Source: Acanthosepion lycidas (taxonomy: Eukaryota > Mollusca > Cephalopoda > Sepiida > Sepiidae). From it: a stretch of DNA of 64,000 nt. The stretch is from contig OZ010611.1 in assembly GCA_963932145.1 (NCBI GenBank), positions 57,731,292 to 57,795,291 on the forward strand, given 5' to 3'. The notes under the pieces were generated by a model. It was not told where the DNA came from and did not search any database. It saw nothing but the letters and a program-made list of their open reading frames with translations. A program made the position numbers and the translations under genes. Position 1 is the first letter of the stretch, and each line of letters starts with the position of its first letter. Shown here piece by piece: positions 52,001 to 63,700 of this stretch.

Positions 52001-55000
52001 AAAATGGGTGATGAGTGTCTTATTCTCTTCTGTTTGTGCCTTGTCTTTAGCTTTTTCTTCTATATTTAACTTTATGTAGAGGCTAGGCCACATTCTAAAT
52101 CTTGGTTGAATTTATTTTTCATTCTAATTCATAGAAATGGAGTAGCGTGCAATGGTGTCGTCTCATACAACAGTGAGTTAGGAGAAAAAATTTGTGGTCA
52201 CAAAATGGGTGATCAGTGCCTTATTCTCTTCTGTTTGTGCCTTGTCTTTAGCTTTTTCTTCTATATTTAACTTTATGTAGAGGCTAGGCCCCTTTCTAAA
52301 TCTTGGTTGAAATTATTTTTAATTCTAATTCATAGAAATGGAGTAGCGTGCAATGGTGTCGTCTCATACAACAGTGAGTTAGGAGAAAAAATTTGTGGGC
52401 ACAAAATGGGTGATCAGTGTCTTATTCTCTTCTGTTTGTGCCTTGTCTTTAGCTTTTTCTTCTATATTTAACATTATGTAGAGGCTAGGCCCCCCTCTAA
52501 ATCTTGGTTGAAATTATTTTTCATTCTAATTCATAGAAATGGAGTAGCGTGCAATGGTGTCGTCTCATACAACAGTGAGTTAGGAGAAAAAATTTGTGGG
52601 CACAAAATGGGTGATCAGTGTCTTATTCTCTTCTGTTTGTGCCTTGTCTTTAGCTTTTTCTTCTATATTTAACTTTATGTAGAGGCTAGGCCCCTTTCTA
52701 AATCTTCGTTGAAATTATTTTTCATTCTAATTAATAGAAATGGAGTAGCGTGCAATGGTGTCGTCTCATACAACAGTGAGTTAGGAGAAAAAATTTGTTC
52801 GCACAAAATGGGTGACCAGTGTCTTATTCTCTTCTGTTTGTGCCTTGTCTTTAGCTTTTACTTCTATATTTAACTTTATGTAGAGGCTAGGCCCCACTCT
52901 AAATCTTGTTTGAAATTATTTTTCATTCTAATTCATAGAAATGGAGTAGCGTGCAATGGTATCGTCTCATACAACAGTGAGTTAGGAGAAAAAATTTGTG
53001 GGCACAAAATGGGTGATCAGTGTCTTATTCTCTTCTGTTTGTGCCTTGTCTTTAGCTTTTTCTTCTATATTTAACATTATGTAGAGGCTAGGCCCCCCTC
53101 TAAATCTTGGTTGAAATTATTTTTCATTCTACTTCATAGAAATGGAGTAGCGTGCAATGGTGTCGTCTCATACAACAGTGAGTTAGGAGAAAATATTTGT
53201 GGGCACAAAATGGGTGATCAGTGTCTTATTCTCTTCTGTTTGTGCCTTGTCTTTAGCTTTTTCTTCTATATTTAACTTTATGTAGAGGCTAGGCCACATT
53301 CTAAATCTTGGTTGAAATTATTTTTCATTCTAATTCATAGAAATGGAGTAGCGTGCAATGGTGTCGTCTCATACAACAGTGAGTTAGGAGAAAAAATTTG
53401 TGGTCACAAAATGGGTGATCAGTGTCTTATTCTCTTCTGTTTGTGCCTTGTCTTTAGCTTTTTCTTCTATATTTAACTTTATGTAGAGGCTAGGCCCAAC
53501 TCTAAATCTTGGTTGAAATCATTTTTCATTCTAATTCATAGAAATGTAGTAGCGTGCAATGGTGTCGTCTCATACAACAGTGAGGTAGGAGAAAAAATTT
53601 GTTGGCACAAAATGGGTGATCAGTGTCTTATTCTCTTCTGTTTGTGCCTTGTCTTTAGCTTTTTCTTCTATATTTAACATTATGCAGAGGCTAGTCCTCC
53701 CTCTAAATCTTGGTTGAAATTATTTTTCATTCTAATTCATAGAAATGTAGTAGCGTGCAATGGTGTCGTCTCATACAACAGTGAGGTAGGAGATAAAATT
53801 TGTTGGCACAAAATGGGTGATCAGTGTCTTATTCTCTTCTGTTTGTGCCTTGTCTTTAGCTTTTTCTTCTATATTTAACTTTATGTAGAGGCTAGGCCAA
53901 TTTCTAAATCTTGGTTGAAATTATTTTTCATTCTAATTCATAGAAATGGAGTAGCGTGCAATTGTGTCGTCTCATACAACAGTGAGTTAGGAGAAAAAAT
54001 TTGTGGGCACAAAATGGGTGATCAGTGTCTTATTCTCTTCTGTTTGTGCCTTGTCTTTAGCTTTTTCTTCTATATTTAACATTATGTAGAGGCTAGGCCC
54101 CCCTCTAAATCTTGGTTGAAATTATTTTTCATTCTACATCATAGAAATGGGGTAGCGTGCAATGGTGTCGTCTCATACAACAGTGAGTTAGAAGAAAATA
54201 TTTGTGGGCACAAAATGGGTGATGAGTGTCTTATTCTCTTCTGTTTGTGTATTGTCTTTAGCTTTTTCTTCTATATTTAACTTTATGTAGAGGCTAGGCC
54301 ACATTCTAAATCTTGGTTGAATTTATTTTTCATTCTAATTCATAGAAATGGAGTAGCGTGCAATGGTGTCGTCTCATACAACAGTGAGTTAGGAGAAAAA
54401 ATTTGTGGTCACAAAATGGGTGATCAGTGCCTTATTCTCTTCTGTTTGTGCCTTGTCTTTAGCTTTTTCTTCTATATTTAACTTTATGTAGAGGCTAGGC
54501 CCCTTTCTAAATCTTGGTTGAAATTATTTTTAATTCTAATTCATAGAAATGGAGTAGCGTGCAATGGTGTCGTCTCATACAACAGTGAGTTAGGAGAAAA
54601 AATTTGTGGGCACAAAATGGGTGATCAGTGTCTTATTCTCTTCTGTTTGTGCCTTGTCTTTAGCTTTTTCTTCTATATTTAACATTATGTAGAGGCTAGG
54701 CCCCCTCTAAATCTTGGTTGAAATTATTTTTCATTCTAATTAATAGAAATGGAGTAGCGTGCAATGGTGTAGTCTCATACAACAGTGAGTTAGGAGAAAA
54801 AATTTGTGGGCACAAAATGGGTGATCAGTGTCTTATTCTCATCTGTTTGTGCCTTGTCTTTAGCTTTTTCTTCTATATTTAACTTTATGTAGAGGCTAGG
54901 CCCCCCTCTAAATCTTGGTTGAAATTATTTTTCATTCTAATTCATAGAAATGGAGTAGCGTGCAATGGTGTCGTCTCATACAACAGTGAGTTAGGAGAAA

Positions 55001-55480
55001 AAATTTGTGGGCACAAAATGGGTGATCAGTGTCTTATTCTCTTCTGTTTGTGCCTTGTCTTTAGCTTTTTCTTCTATATTTAACTTTATGTAGAGGCTAG
55101 GCCCCTTTCTAAATCTTCGTTGAAATTATTTTTCATTCTAATTAATAGAAATGGAGTAGCGTGCAATGGTGTCGTCGCATACAACAGTGAGTTAGGAGAA
55201 AAAATTTGTTCGCACAAAATGGGTGACCAGTGTCTTATTCTCTTCTGTTTGTGCCTTGTCTTTAGCTTTTACTTCTATATTTAACTTTATGTAGAGGCTA
55301 GGCCCCACTCTAAATCTTGGTTGAAATTATTTTTCATTCTAATTCATAGAAATGGAGTAGCGTGCAATGGTATCGTCTCATACAACAGTGAGTTAGGAGA
55401 AAAAATTTGTGGGCACAAAATGGGTGATCAGTGTCTTATTCTCTTCTGTTTGTGCCTTGTCTTTAGCTTTTTTTTCTATA
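49061..55480 (+). repeat. Threefold higher-order repeat of 9, 11 and 12 monomers
   Basis: The marker GGCCCAACTCTAAATC with GAAATCATTTTTC occurs at 49471, 51280 and 53491. GTAGAGG with CATTCTACTTCATAG follows the same spacing at 49061, 50870 and 53081. TTATGCAGAGGCTAGTCCTC and TTCTACATCATAG repeat likewise. Copy 1 is 49061-50869 (1809 bp, nine monomers), copy 2 is 50870-53080 (2211 bp, eleven), and copy 3 is 53081 to about 55480 (twelve: TGACCAG at 52813 and 55224 is offset 2411). Copies 2 and 3 also share GATGAGTG, absent from copy 1, so they are the closer pair. Confidence 0.9.
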
Positions 55481-57750
55481 TTTAACTTTATGTAGAGGCT
55501 AGGCCCCTTTCTAAATCTTGGTTGAAATTATTTTTCATTCTAATTCATAGAAATGGAGTAGCGTGCAATGGTGTCGTCTCATACAACAGTGAGTTAGGAG
55601 AAAATATTTGTGGGCACAAAATAGGTGATCAGTGTCTTATTCTCTTCTGTTTGTGCCTTGCCTTTAGCTTTTTCTTCTATATTTAACTTTATGTAGAGGC
55701 AAGGCCCCACTCTAAATCTTGGTTGAAATTATTTTTCATTCTAATTCATAGAAATGGAGTAGCGTGCAATGGTATCGTCTCATACAACAGTGAGTTAGGA
55801 GAAAAAATTTGTGGGCACAAAATGGGTGATCAGTGTCTTATTCTCTTCTGTTTGTGCCTTGTCTTTAGCTTTTTCTTCTATATTTAACTTTATGTAGAGG
55901 CTAGGCCCCTTTCTAAATCTTGGTTGAAATTATTTTTCATTCTAATTCATAGAAATGGAGTAGCGTGTAATGGTGTCATCTCATACAACAGTGAGTTAGG
56001 AGAAAAAATTTGTGGGCACAAAATGGGTGATCAGTGTCTTATTCTCTTCTGTTCGTGCCTTGTCTTTAGCTTTTTCTTCTATATTTAACTTTATGTAGAG
56101 GCTAGGCCCCATTCTAAATCTTGGTTGAAATTATTTTTCATTCTAAATCATAGAAATGGAGCAGCGTGCAATGGTGTCGTCTCATACAACAGTGAGTTAG
56201 GAGAAAAAATTTGTGGTCACAAAATGGGTGATCAGTGTCTTATTCTCTTCTGTTTGTGCCTTGTCTTTAGCTTTTTCTTCTATATTTAACTTTATGTAGA
56301 GGCTAGGCCCCTTTCTGAATCTTGGTTGAAATTATTTTTAATTCTAATTCATAGAAATGGAGTAGCGTGCAATGGTGTCGTCTCATACAACAGTGAGTTA
56401 GGAGAAAAAATTTGTGGGCACAAAATGGGTGATCAGTGTCTTCTTCTCTTCTGTTTGTGCCTTGTCTTTAGCTTTTTCTTCTATATTTAACTTTATGTAG
56501 AGGCTAGGCCCCTTTCTAAATCTTGGTTGAAATTATTTTTCATTCTAATTCATAGAAATGGAGTAGCGTGCAATGGTGTCATCTCATACAACAGTGAGTT
56601 AGGAGAAAAAAGATGTGGGCACAAAATGGGTGATCAGTGTCTTATTCTCTTCTGTTCGTGCCTTGTCTTTAGCTTTTTCTTCTATATTTAACTTTATGTA
56701 GAGGCTAGGACCCATTCTAAATCTTGGTTGAAATTATTTTTCATTCTAATTCATAGAAATGGAGTAGCGTGCAATGGTGTCATCTCATACAACAGTGAGT
56801 TAGGAGAAAAAATTTGTGGGCACAAAATGGGTAATCAGTGCCTTATTCTCTTCTGTTTGTGCCTTGTCTTTAGCTTTTTCTTCTATATTTAACTTTATGT
56901 AGAGGCTAGGCCCCACTCTAAATCTTGGTTGAAATTATTTTTCATTCTAATTAATACAAATGGAGTAGCGTGCAATGGTGTCGTCTCATACAACAGTGAG
57001 TTAGGAGAAAAAATTTGTGGGCACAAAATGGGTGTTCAGTGTCTTATTCTCTTCTATTTGTGCCTGGTCTTTAGCTTTTTCTTCTATATTTAACTTTATG
57101 TAGAGGCTAGGACCCCTCTAAATCTTGGTTGAAATTATTTTTCGTTCTAATTAATAGAAATGGAGTAGCGTGCAATGGTGTCGTCTCATACAACAGTGAG
57201 TTAGGAAAAAAAAATTTGTGGGCACAAAATCGGTGATCAGTGTCTTATTCTCTTCTATTTGTGCCTTGTCTGTAGCTTTTTCTTCTATATTTAACTTTAT
57301 GTAGAGGCTAGGCCCCTTTCTAAATCTTGGTTGAAATTATTTTTCATTCTAATTCATAGAAATGGAGTAGCGTGAAGTGGTGTCATCTCATACAACAGTG
57401 AGTTAGTAGAAAAAATTTGTTGGCACAAAATTGGTGATCAGTGACTAATTCTCTTCTGTTTGTGCCTTGTCTTTAGCTTTTTCTTCTATAATTAACTTTA
57501 AGTAGAGGCTAGGCCCATTTCTAAATCTTGGTTGAAATTATTTTTCATTCTAATTCATAGAAATCGAGTAGCGTGCAATGGTGTCGTCTCATACAACAGT
57601 GAGTTAGGAGAAAAGATTTGTGGGCACAAAATGGGTGATCAGTGTCTTATTCTCTTCTGTTTGTGCCTTGTCTTTAGCTTTTTCTTCTATATTTAACTTT
57701 ATGTAGAGGGTAGGCCCCTTTCTAAATCTTGGTTGAAATTATTTTTCATT
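55481..57750 (+). repeat. Satellite family B, mixed block with TTCGTGCC variants
   Basis: About 11 family-B monomers. The left third matches 44040-44760. TTCGTGCC (normally TTTGTGCC) appears near 56053 and 56654, and rare variants such as AAAAAAGATGTGGGC (56608) and GTGAAGTGGTG (57373) are single events. Nothing other than satellite was seen. Confidence 0.78.
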
Positions 57751-60700
57751 CTAATTCATAGAAATGGAGTAGCGTGCAATGGTGTCATCTCATACAACAG
57801 TGAGTTAGGAGAAAAAATTTGTGGGCACAAAATGGGTGATCAGTGTCTTATTCTCTTCTGTTCGTGCCTTGTCTTTAGCTTTTTCTTCTATATTTAACTT
57901 TATGTAGAGGCTAGGCCCCATTCTAAATCTTGGTTGAAATTATTTTTCATTCTAATTCATAGAAATGGAGTAGCGTGCAATGGTGTCATCTCATACAACA
58001 GTGAGTTAGGAGAAAAAATTTGTGGGCACAAAATGGGTAATCAGTGCCTTATTCTCTTCTGTTTGTGCCTTGTCTTTAGCTTTTTCTTCTATATTTAACT
58101 TTATGTAGAGGCTAGGCCCCACTCTAAATCTTGGTTGAAATTATTTTTCATTCTAATTAATAGAAATGGAGTAGCGTGCAATGGTGTCATCTCATACAAC
58201 AGTGAGTTAGGAGAAAAAATTTGTTGGCACAAAATCTGTGATCAGTGTCTTATTCTCTTCTATTTTTGCCTTGTCTTTAGCTTTTTCTTCTATATTTAAC
58301 TTTATGTAGAGGCTAGGCCCCTTTCTAAATCTTGGTTGAAATTATTTTTAATTCTAATTCATAGAAATGGAGTAGCGTGCAATGGTGTCGTATCATACAA
58401 CAGTGAGTTAGGAGAAAAATTTGTGGGCACAAAATGGGTGATCAGTGTCTTCTTCTCTTCTGTTTGTGCCTTGTCTTTAGCTTTTTCTTCTATATTTAAC
58501 TTTATGTAGAGGCTAGGCCCCTTTCTAAATCTTGGTTGAAATTATTTTTCATTCTAATTCATAGAAATGGAGTAGCGTGCAATGGTGTTATCTCATACAA
58601 CAGTGAGTTAGGAGAAAAAATTTGTGGGCACAAAATGGGTGATCAGTGTCTTATTCTCTTCTGTTCGTGCCTTGTCTTTAGCTTTTTCTTCTATATTTAA
58701 CTTTATGTAGAGGCTAGGCCCCTTTTTAAATCTTGGTTGAAATTATTTTTCATTCTAATTCATAGAAATGGAGTAGCGTGAAATGGTGTCATCTCATACA
58801 ACAGTGAGTTAGTAGAAAAAATTTGTTGGCACAAAATTGGTGATCAGTGACTTATTCTCTTCTGTTTGTGCCTTGTCTTTAGCTTTTTCTTCTATATTTA
58901 ACTTTATGTAGAGGCTCGGCCCCCCTCTTAATCTTGGTTGAAATTATTTTTCATTCTAATTAATACAAATGGAGTAGCATGCAATGGTGTCGTCTCATAC
59001 AACAGTGAGTTAGGAGAAAAAATTTTTTGGCACAAAATGTGTGATCAGTGTCTTATTCTCTTCTATTTGTGCCTTGTCTTTAGCTTTTTCTTCTATATTT
59101 AACTTTATGTAGAGGCTAGGCCCCTTTCTAAATCTTGGTTGTAATTATTTTACATACTAATTAATAGAAATGGAGTAGCGTGCAATGGTGTCGTCTCATG
59201 CAACAGTGAGTTAGGAGAAAAAATTTGTGGGCACAAAATGGGTGATCAGTGTCTTATTCTCTTCTGTTCGTGCCTTGTCTTTAGCTTTTTCTTCTATATT
59301 TAACTTTATGTAGAGGCTAGGCCCCCCTCTTAATCTTGGTTGAAATTATTTTTCATTCTAATTAATAGAAATGGAGTAGCGTGCAATGGTGTCGTCTCAT
59401 ACAACAGTGAGTTAGGAGAAAAAATTTGTTGGCACAAAATGTGTGATCAGTGTCTTATTCTCTTCTATTTTTGCCTTGTCTTTAGCTTTTTCTTCTATAT
59501 TTAACTTTATGTAGAGGCTAGGCCCCTTTCTAAATCTTGGTTGTAATTATTTTACATTCTAATTCATAGAAATGGAGTAGCGTGCAATGGTGTCGTCTCA
59601 TACAACAGTGAGTTAGGAGAAAAAATTTGTTGGCACAAAATGGGTGATCAGTGTTTATTCTCTTCTGTTTGTGACTTGTCTTTAGCTTTTTCTTCTATAT
59701 TTAACTTTATGTAGAGGCTAGGCTCCACTCTAAATCTTGGTTGAAATTATTTTTCATTCTAATTAATACAAATGGAGTAGCGTGCAATGGTGTCGTCTCA
59801 TACAACAGTGAGTTAGGAGAAAAAATTTGTTGGCACAAAATGGGTGTTCAGTGTCTTATTCTCTTCTATTTGTGCCTGGTCTTTAGCTTTTTCTTCTATA
59901 TTTAACTTTATGTAGAGGCTAGGACCCCTCTAAATCTTGGTTGAAATTATTTTTCGTTCTAATTAATAGAAATGGAGTAGCGTGCAATGGTGTCGTCTCA
60001 TACAACAGTGAGTTAGGAGAAAAAAATTTGTGGGCACAAAATCGGTGATCAGTGTATTATTCTCTTCTATTTGTGCCTTGTCTTTAGCTTTTTCTTCTAT
60101 ATTTAACTTTATGTAGAGACTAGGCCCCTTTCTAAATCTTGGTTGTAATTATTTTACATTCTAATTAATAGAAATGGAGTAGCGTGCAATGGTGTCGTCT
60201 CATACAACAGTGAGTTAGGAGAAAAAATTTGTGGGCACAAAATGGGTGATCAGTGTCTTATTCTCTTGTGTTTGTGCCTTGTCTTTAGCTTTCTCTTCTA
60301 TATTCAACTTTATGTAGAGGCTAGGCCCCCCTCTAAATCTTGGTTGAAATTATTTTTCATTGTAATTAATAGAAATGGAGTAGCGTGCAATGGTGTCGTC
60401 TCATACAACAGTGAGTTAGAAGAAAAAATTTATGGGCACAAAATGGGTGATCAGTGTCTAATTCTCTTCTGTTTGTGCCTTGTATTTAGCTTTTTCTTCT
60501 ATATTTAACTTTATGTTGAGGCTAGGCCCCTTTCTAAATCTTGGTTGAAATTATTTTTCATTCTAATTAATAGAAATGGAGTAGCGTGCAATGGTGTCGT
60601 CTCATACAACAGTGAGTTAGGAGAAAAAATTTGTGGGCACAAAATGAGTGATCAGTGTCTTATTCTCTTCTGTTTGTGCCTTGTCTTTAGCTTTCTCTTC

Positions 60701-63700
60701 TATATTCAACTTTATGTAGAGGCTAGGCCCCCCTCTAAATCTTGGTTGAAATTATTTTTCATTGTAATTAATAGAAATGGAGTAGCGTGCAATGGTGTCG
60801 TCTCATACAACAGTGAGTTAGGAGAAAAAAATTGTGGGCACAAAATGGGTGATCAGTGTCTTATTCTCTTCTGTTTGTGCCTTGTCTTTAGCTTTTTCTT
60901 CTATATTTAACTTTATGTAGAGGCTAGGGCCCTTTCTAACTCTTGGTTGAAATTATTTTTCATTCTAATTCATAGAAATGGAGTAGCGTGCAATGGTGTC
61001 GTCTCATACAACAGTGAGTTAGGAGAAAAAATTTGTGGTCACAAAATGGGTGATCAGTGTCTTATTCTCTTCTGTTTGTGCCTTGTCTTTAGCTTTTTCT
61101 TCTATATTTAACTTTATGTAGAGGCTAGGCCCCCCTCTAAATCTTGGTTGAAATTATTTTTCATTCTAATTAATAGAAATGGAGTAGCGTGCAATGGTGT
61201 TGTCTCATACAACAGTGAGTTAGGAGAAAAAATTTGTTCGCACAAAATGGGTGATCAGTGTCTTATTCTCTTCTGTTTGTTCCTTGTCTTTAGCTTTTTC
61301 TTCTATATTTAACTTTATGTAGAGGCTAGGCCCCACTCTAAATCTTGGTTGAAATTATTTTTCATTCTAATTCATAGAAATGGAGTAGCGTGCAATGGTA
61401 TCGTCTCATACAACAGTGAGTTAGGAGAAAAAATTTGTTGGCACAAAATGGGTGATCAGTGTCTTATTCTCTTCTATTTGTGCCTTGTCTTTAGCTTTTT
61501 CTTCTATATTTAACTTTATGTAGAGGCTAGGACCCCTCTAAATCTTGGTTGAAATTATTTTTCGTTCTAATTAATAGAAATGGAGTAGCGTGCAATGGTG
61601 TCGTCTCATACAACAGTGAGTTAGGAGAAAAAATTTGTGGGCACAAAATGGGTGATCAGTGTCTTATTCTCTTCTGTTTGTGCCTTGTCTTTAGCTTTTT
61701 CTTCTATATTTAACTTTATGTAGAGGCTAGGCCCCATTCTAAATCTTGGTTGAAATTATTTTTAATTCTAATTCATAGAAATGGAGTAGCGTGCAATGGT
61801 GTCGTCGCATACAACAGTGAGTTAGGAGAAAAAATTTGTGGGCACAAAATGGGTGATCAGTGTCTTATTCTCTTCTGTTTGTGCCTTGTCTTTAGCTTTT
61901 TCTTCTATATTTAACTTTATGTAGAGGCTAGGCGCCTTTCTAAATCTTGGTTGGAATTATTGTTCTTTCTAATTCATAGAAATGGAGTAGCGTGCAATGG
62001 TGTCATCTCATACAACAGTGAGTTAGGAGAAAAAATTTGTGGGCACAAAATGGGTGATCAGTGTCTTATTCTCTTCTGTTCGTGCCTTGTCTTTAGCTTT
62101 TTCTTCTATATTTAACTTTATGTAGAGGCTAGGCCCCATTCTAAATCTTGGTTGAAATTATTTTTCATTCTAATTCATAGAAATGGAGTAGCGTGCAATG
62201 GTGTCATCTCATACAACAGTGAGTTAGGAGAAAAAATTTGTGGGCACAAAATGGGTAATCAGTGCCTTATTCTCTTCTGTTTGTGCCTTGTCTTTAGCTT
62301 TTTCTTCTATATTTAACTTTATGTAGAGGCTAGGCCCCACTCTAAATCTTGGTTGAAATTATTTTTCATTCTAATTAATAGAAATGGAGTAGCGTGCAAT
62401 GGTGTCATCTCATACAACAGTGAGTTAGGAGAAAAAATTTGTTGGCACAAAATGTGTGATCAGTGTCTTATTCTCTTCTATTTTTGCCTTGTCTTTAGCT
62501 TTTTCTTCTATATTTAACTTTATGTAGAGGCTAGGCCCCTTTCTAAATCTTGGTTGAAATTATTTTTAATTCTAATTCATAGAAATGGAGTAGCGTGCAA
62601 TGGTGTCGTCTCATACAACAGTGAGTTAGGAGAAAAATTTGTGGGCACAAAATGGGTGATCAGTGTCTTCTTCTCTTCTGTTTGTGCCTTGTCTTTAGCT
62701 TTTTCTTCTATATTTAACTTTATGTAGAGGCTAGGCCCCTTTCTAAATCTTGGTTGAAATTATTTTTCATTCTAATTCATAGAAATGGAGTAGCGTGCAA
62801 TGGTGTCATCTCATACAACAGTGAGTTAGAAGAAAAAATTTGTGGGCACAAAATGGGTGATCAGTGTCTTATTCTCTTCTGTTCGTGCCTTGTCTTTAGC
62901 TTTTTCTTCTATATTTAACTTTATGTAGAGGCTAGGCCCCTTTCTAAATCTTGGTTGAAATTATTTTTCATTCTAATTCATAGAAATGGAGTAGCGTGAA
63001 ATGGTGTCATCTCATACAACAGTGAGTTAGTAGAAAAAATTTGTTGGCACAAAATTGGTGATCAGTGACTTATTCTCTTCTGTTTGTGCCTTGTCTTTAG
63101 CTTTTTCTTCTATATTTAACTTTATGTAGAGGCTCGGCCCCCGTCTTAATCTTGGTTGAAATTATTTTTCATTCTAATTAATACAAATGGAGTAGCATGC
63201 AATGGTGTCGTCTCATACAACAGTGAGTTAGGAGAAAAAATTTTTTGGCACAAAATGTGTGATCAGTGTCTTATTCTCTTCTATTTGTGCCGTGTCTTTA
63301 GCTTTTTCTTCTATATTTAACTTTATGTAGAGGCTAGGCCCCTTTCTAAATCTTGGTTGTAATTATTTTACATACTAATTAATAGAAATGGAGTAGCGTG
63401 CAATGGTGTCGTCTCATACAACAGTGAGTTAGGAGAAAAAATTTGTGGGCACAAAATGGGTGATCAGTGACTTATTCTCTTCTGTTTGTGCCTTGTCTTT
63501 AGCTTTTTCTTCTATATTTAACTTTATGTAGAGGCTAGGCCCCCCTCTTAATCTTGGTTGAAATTATTTTTCATTCTAATTAATAGAAATGGAGTAGCGT
63601 GCAATGGTGTCGTCTCATACAACAGTGAGTTAGGAGAAAAAATTTGTTGGCACAAAATGTGTGATCAGTGTCTTATTCTCTTCTATTTTTGCCTTGTCTT

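Noticed and set aside
6683-60910. Small recurring frames encoding KLFFILI...GVACNGVVSYN-type peptides, and their minus-strand counterparts
   Set aside because: They are the satellite monomer translated; each ends at the same monomer stop and no start or regulatory context is conserved.
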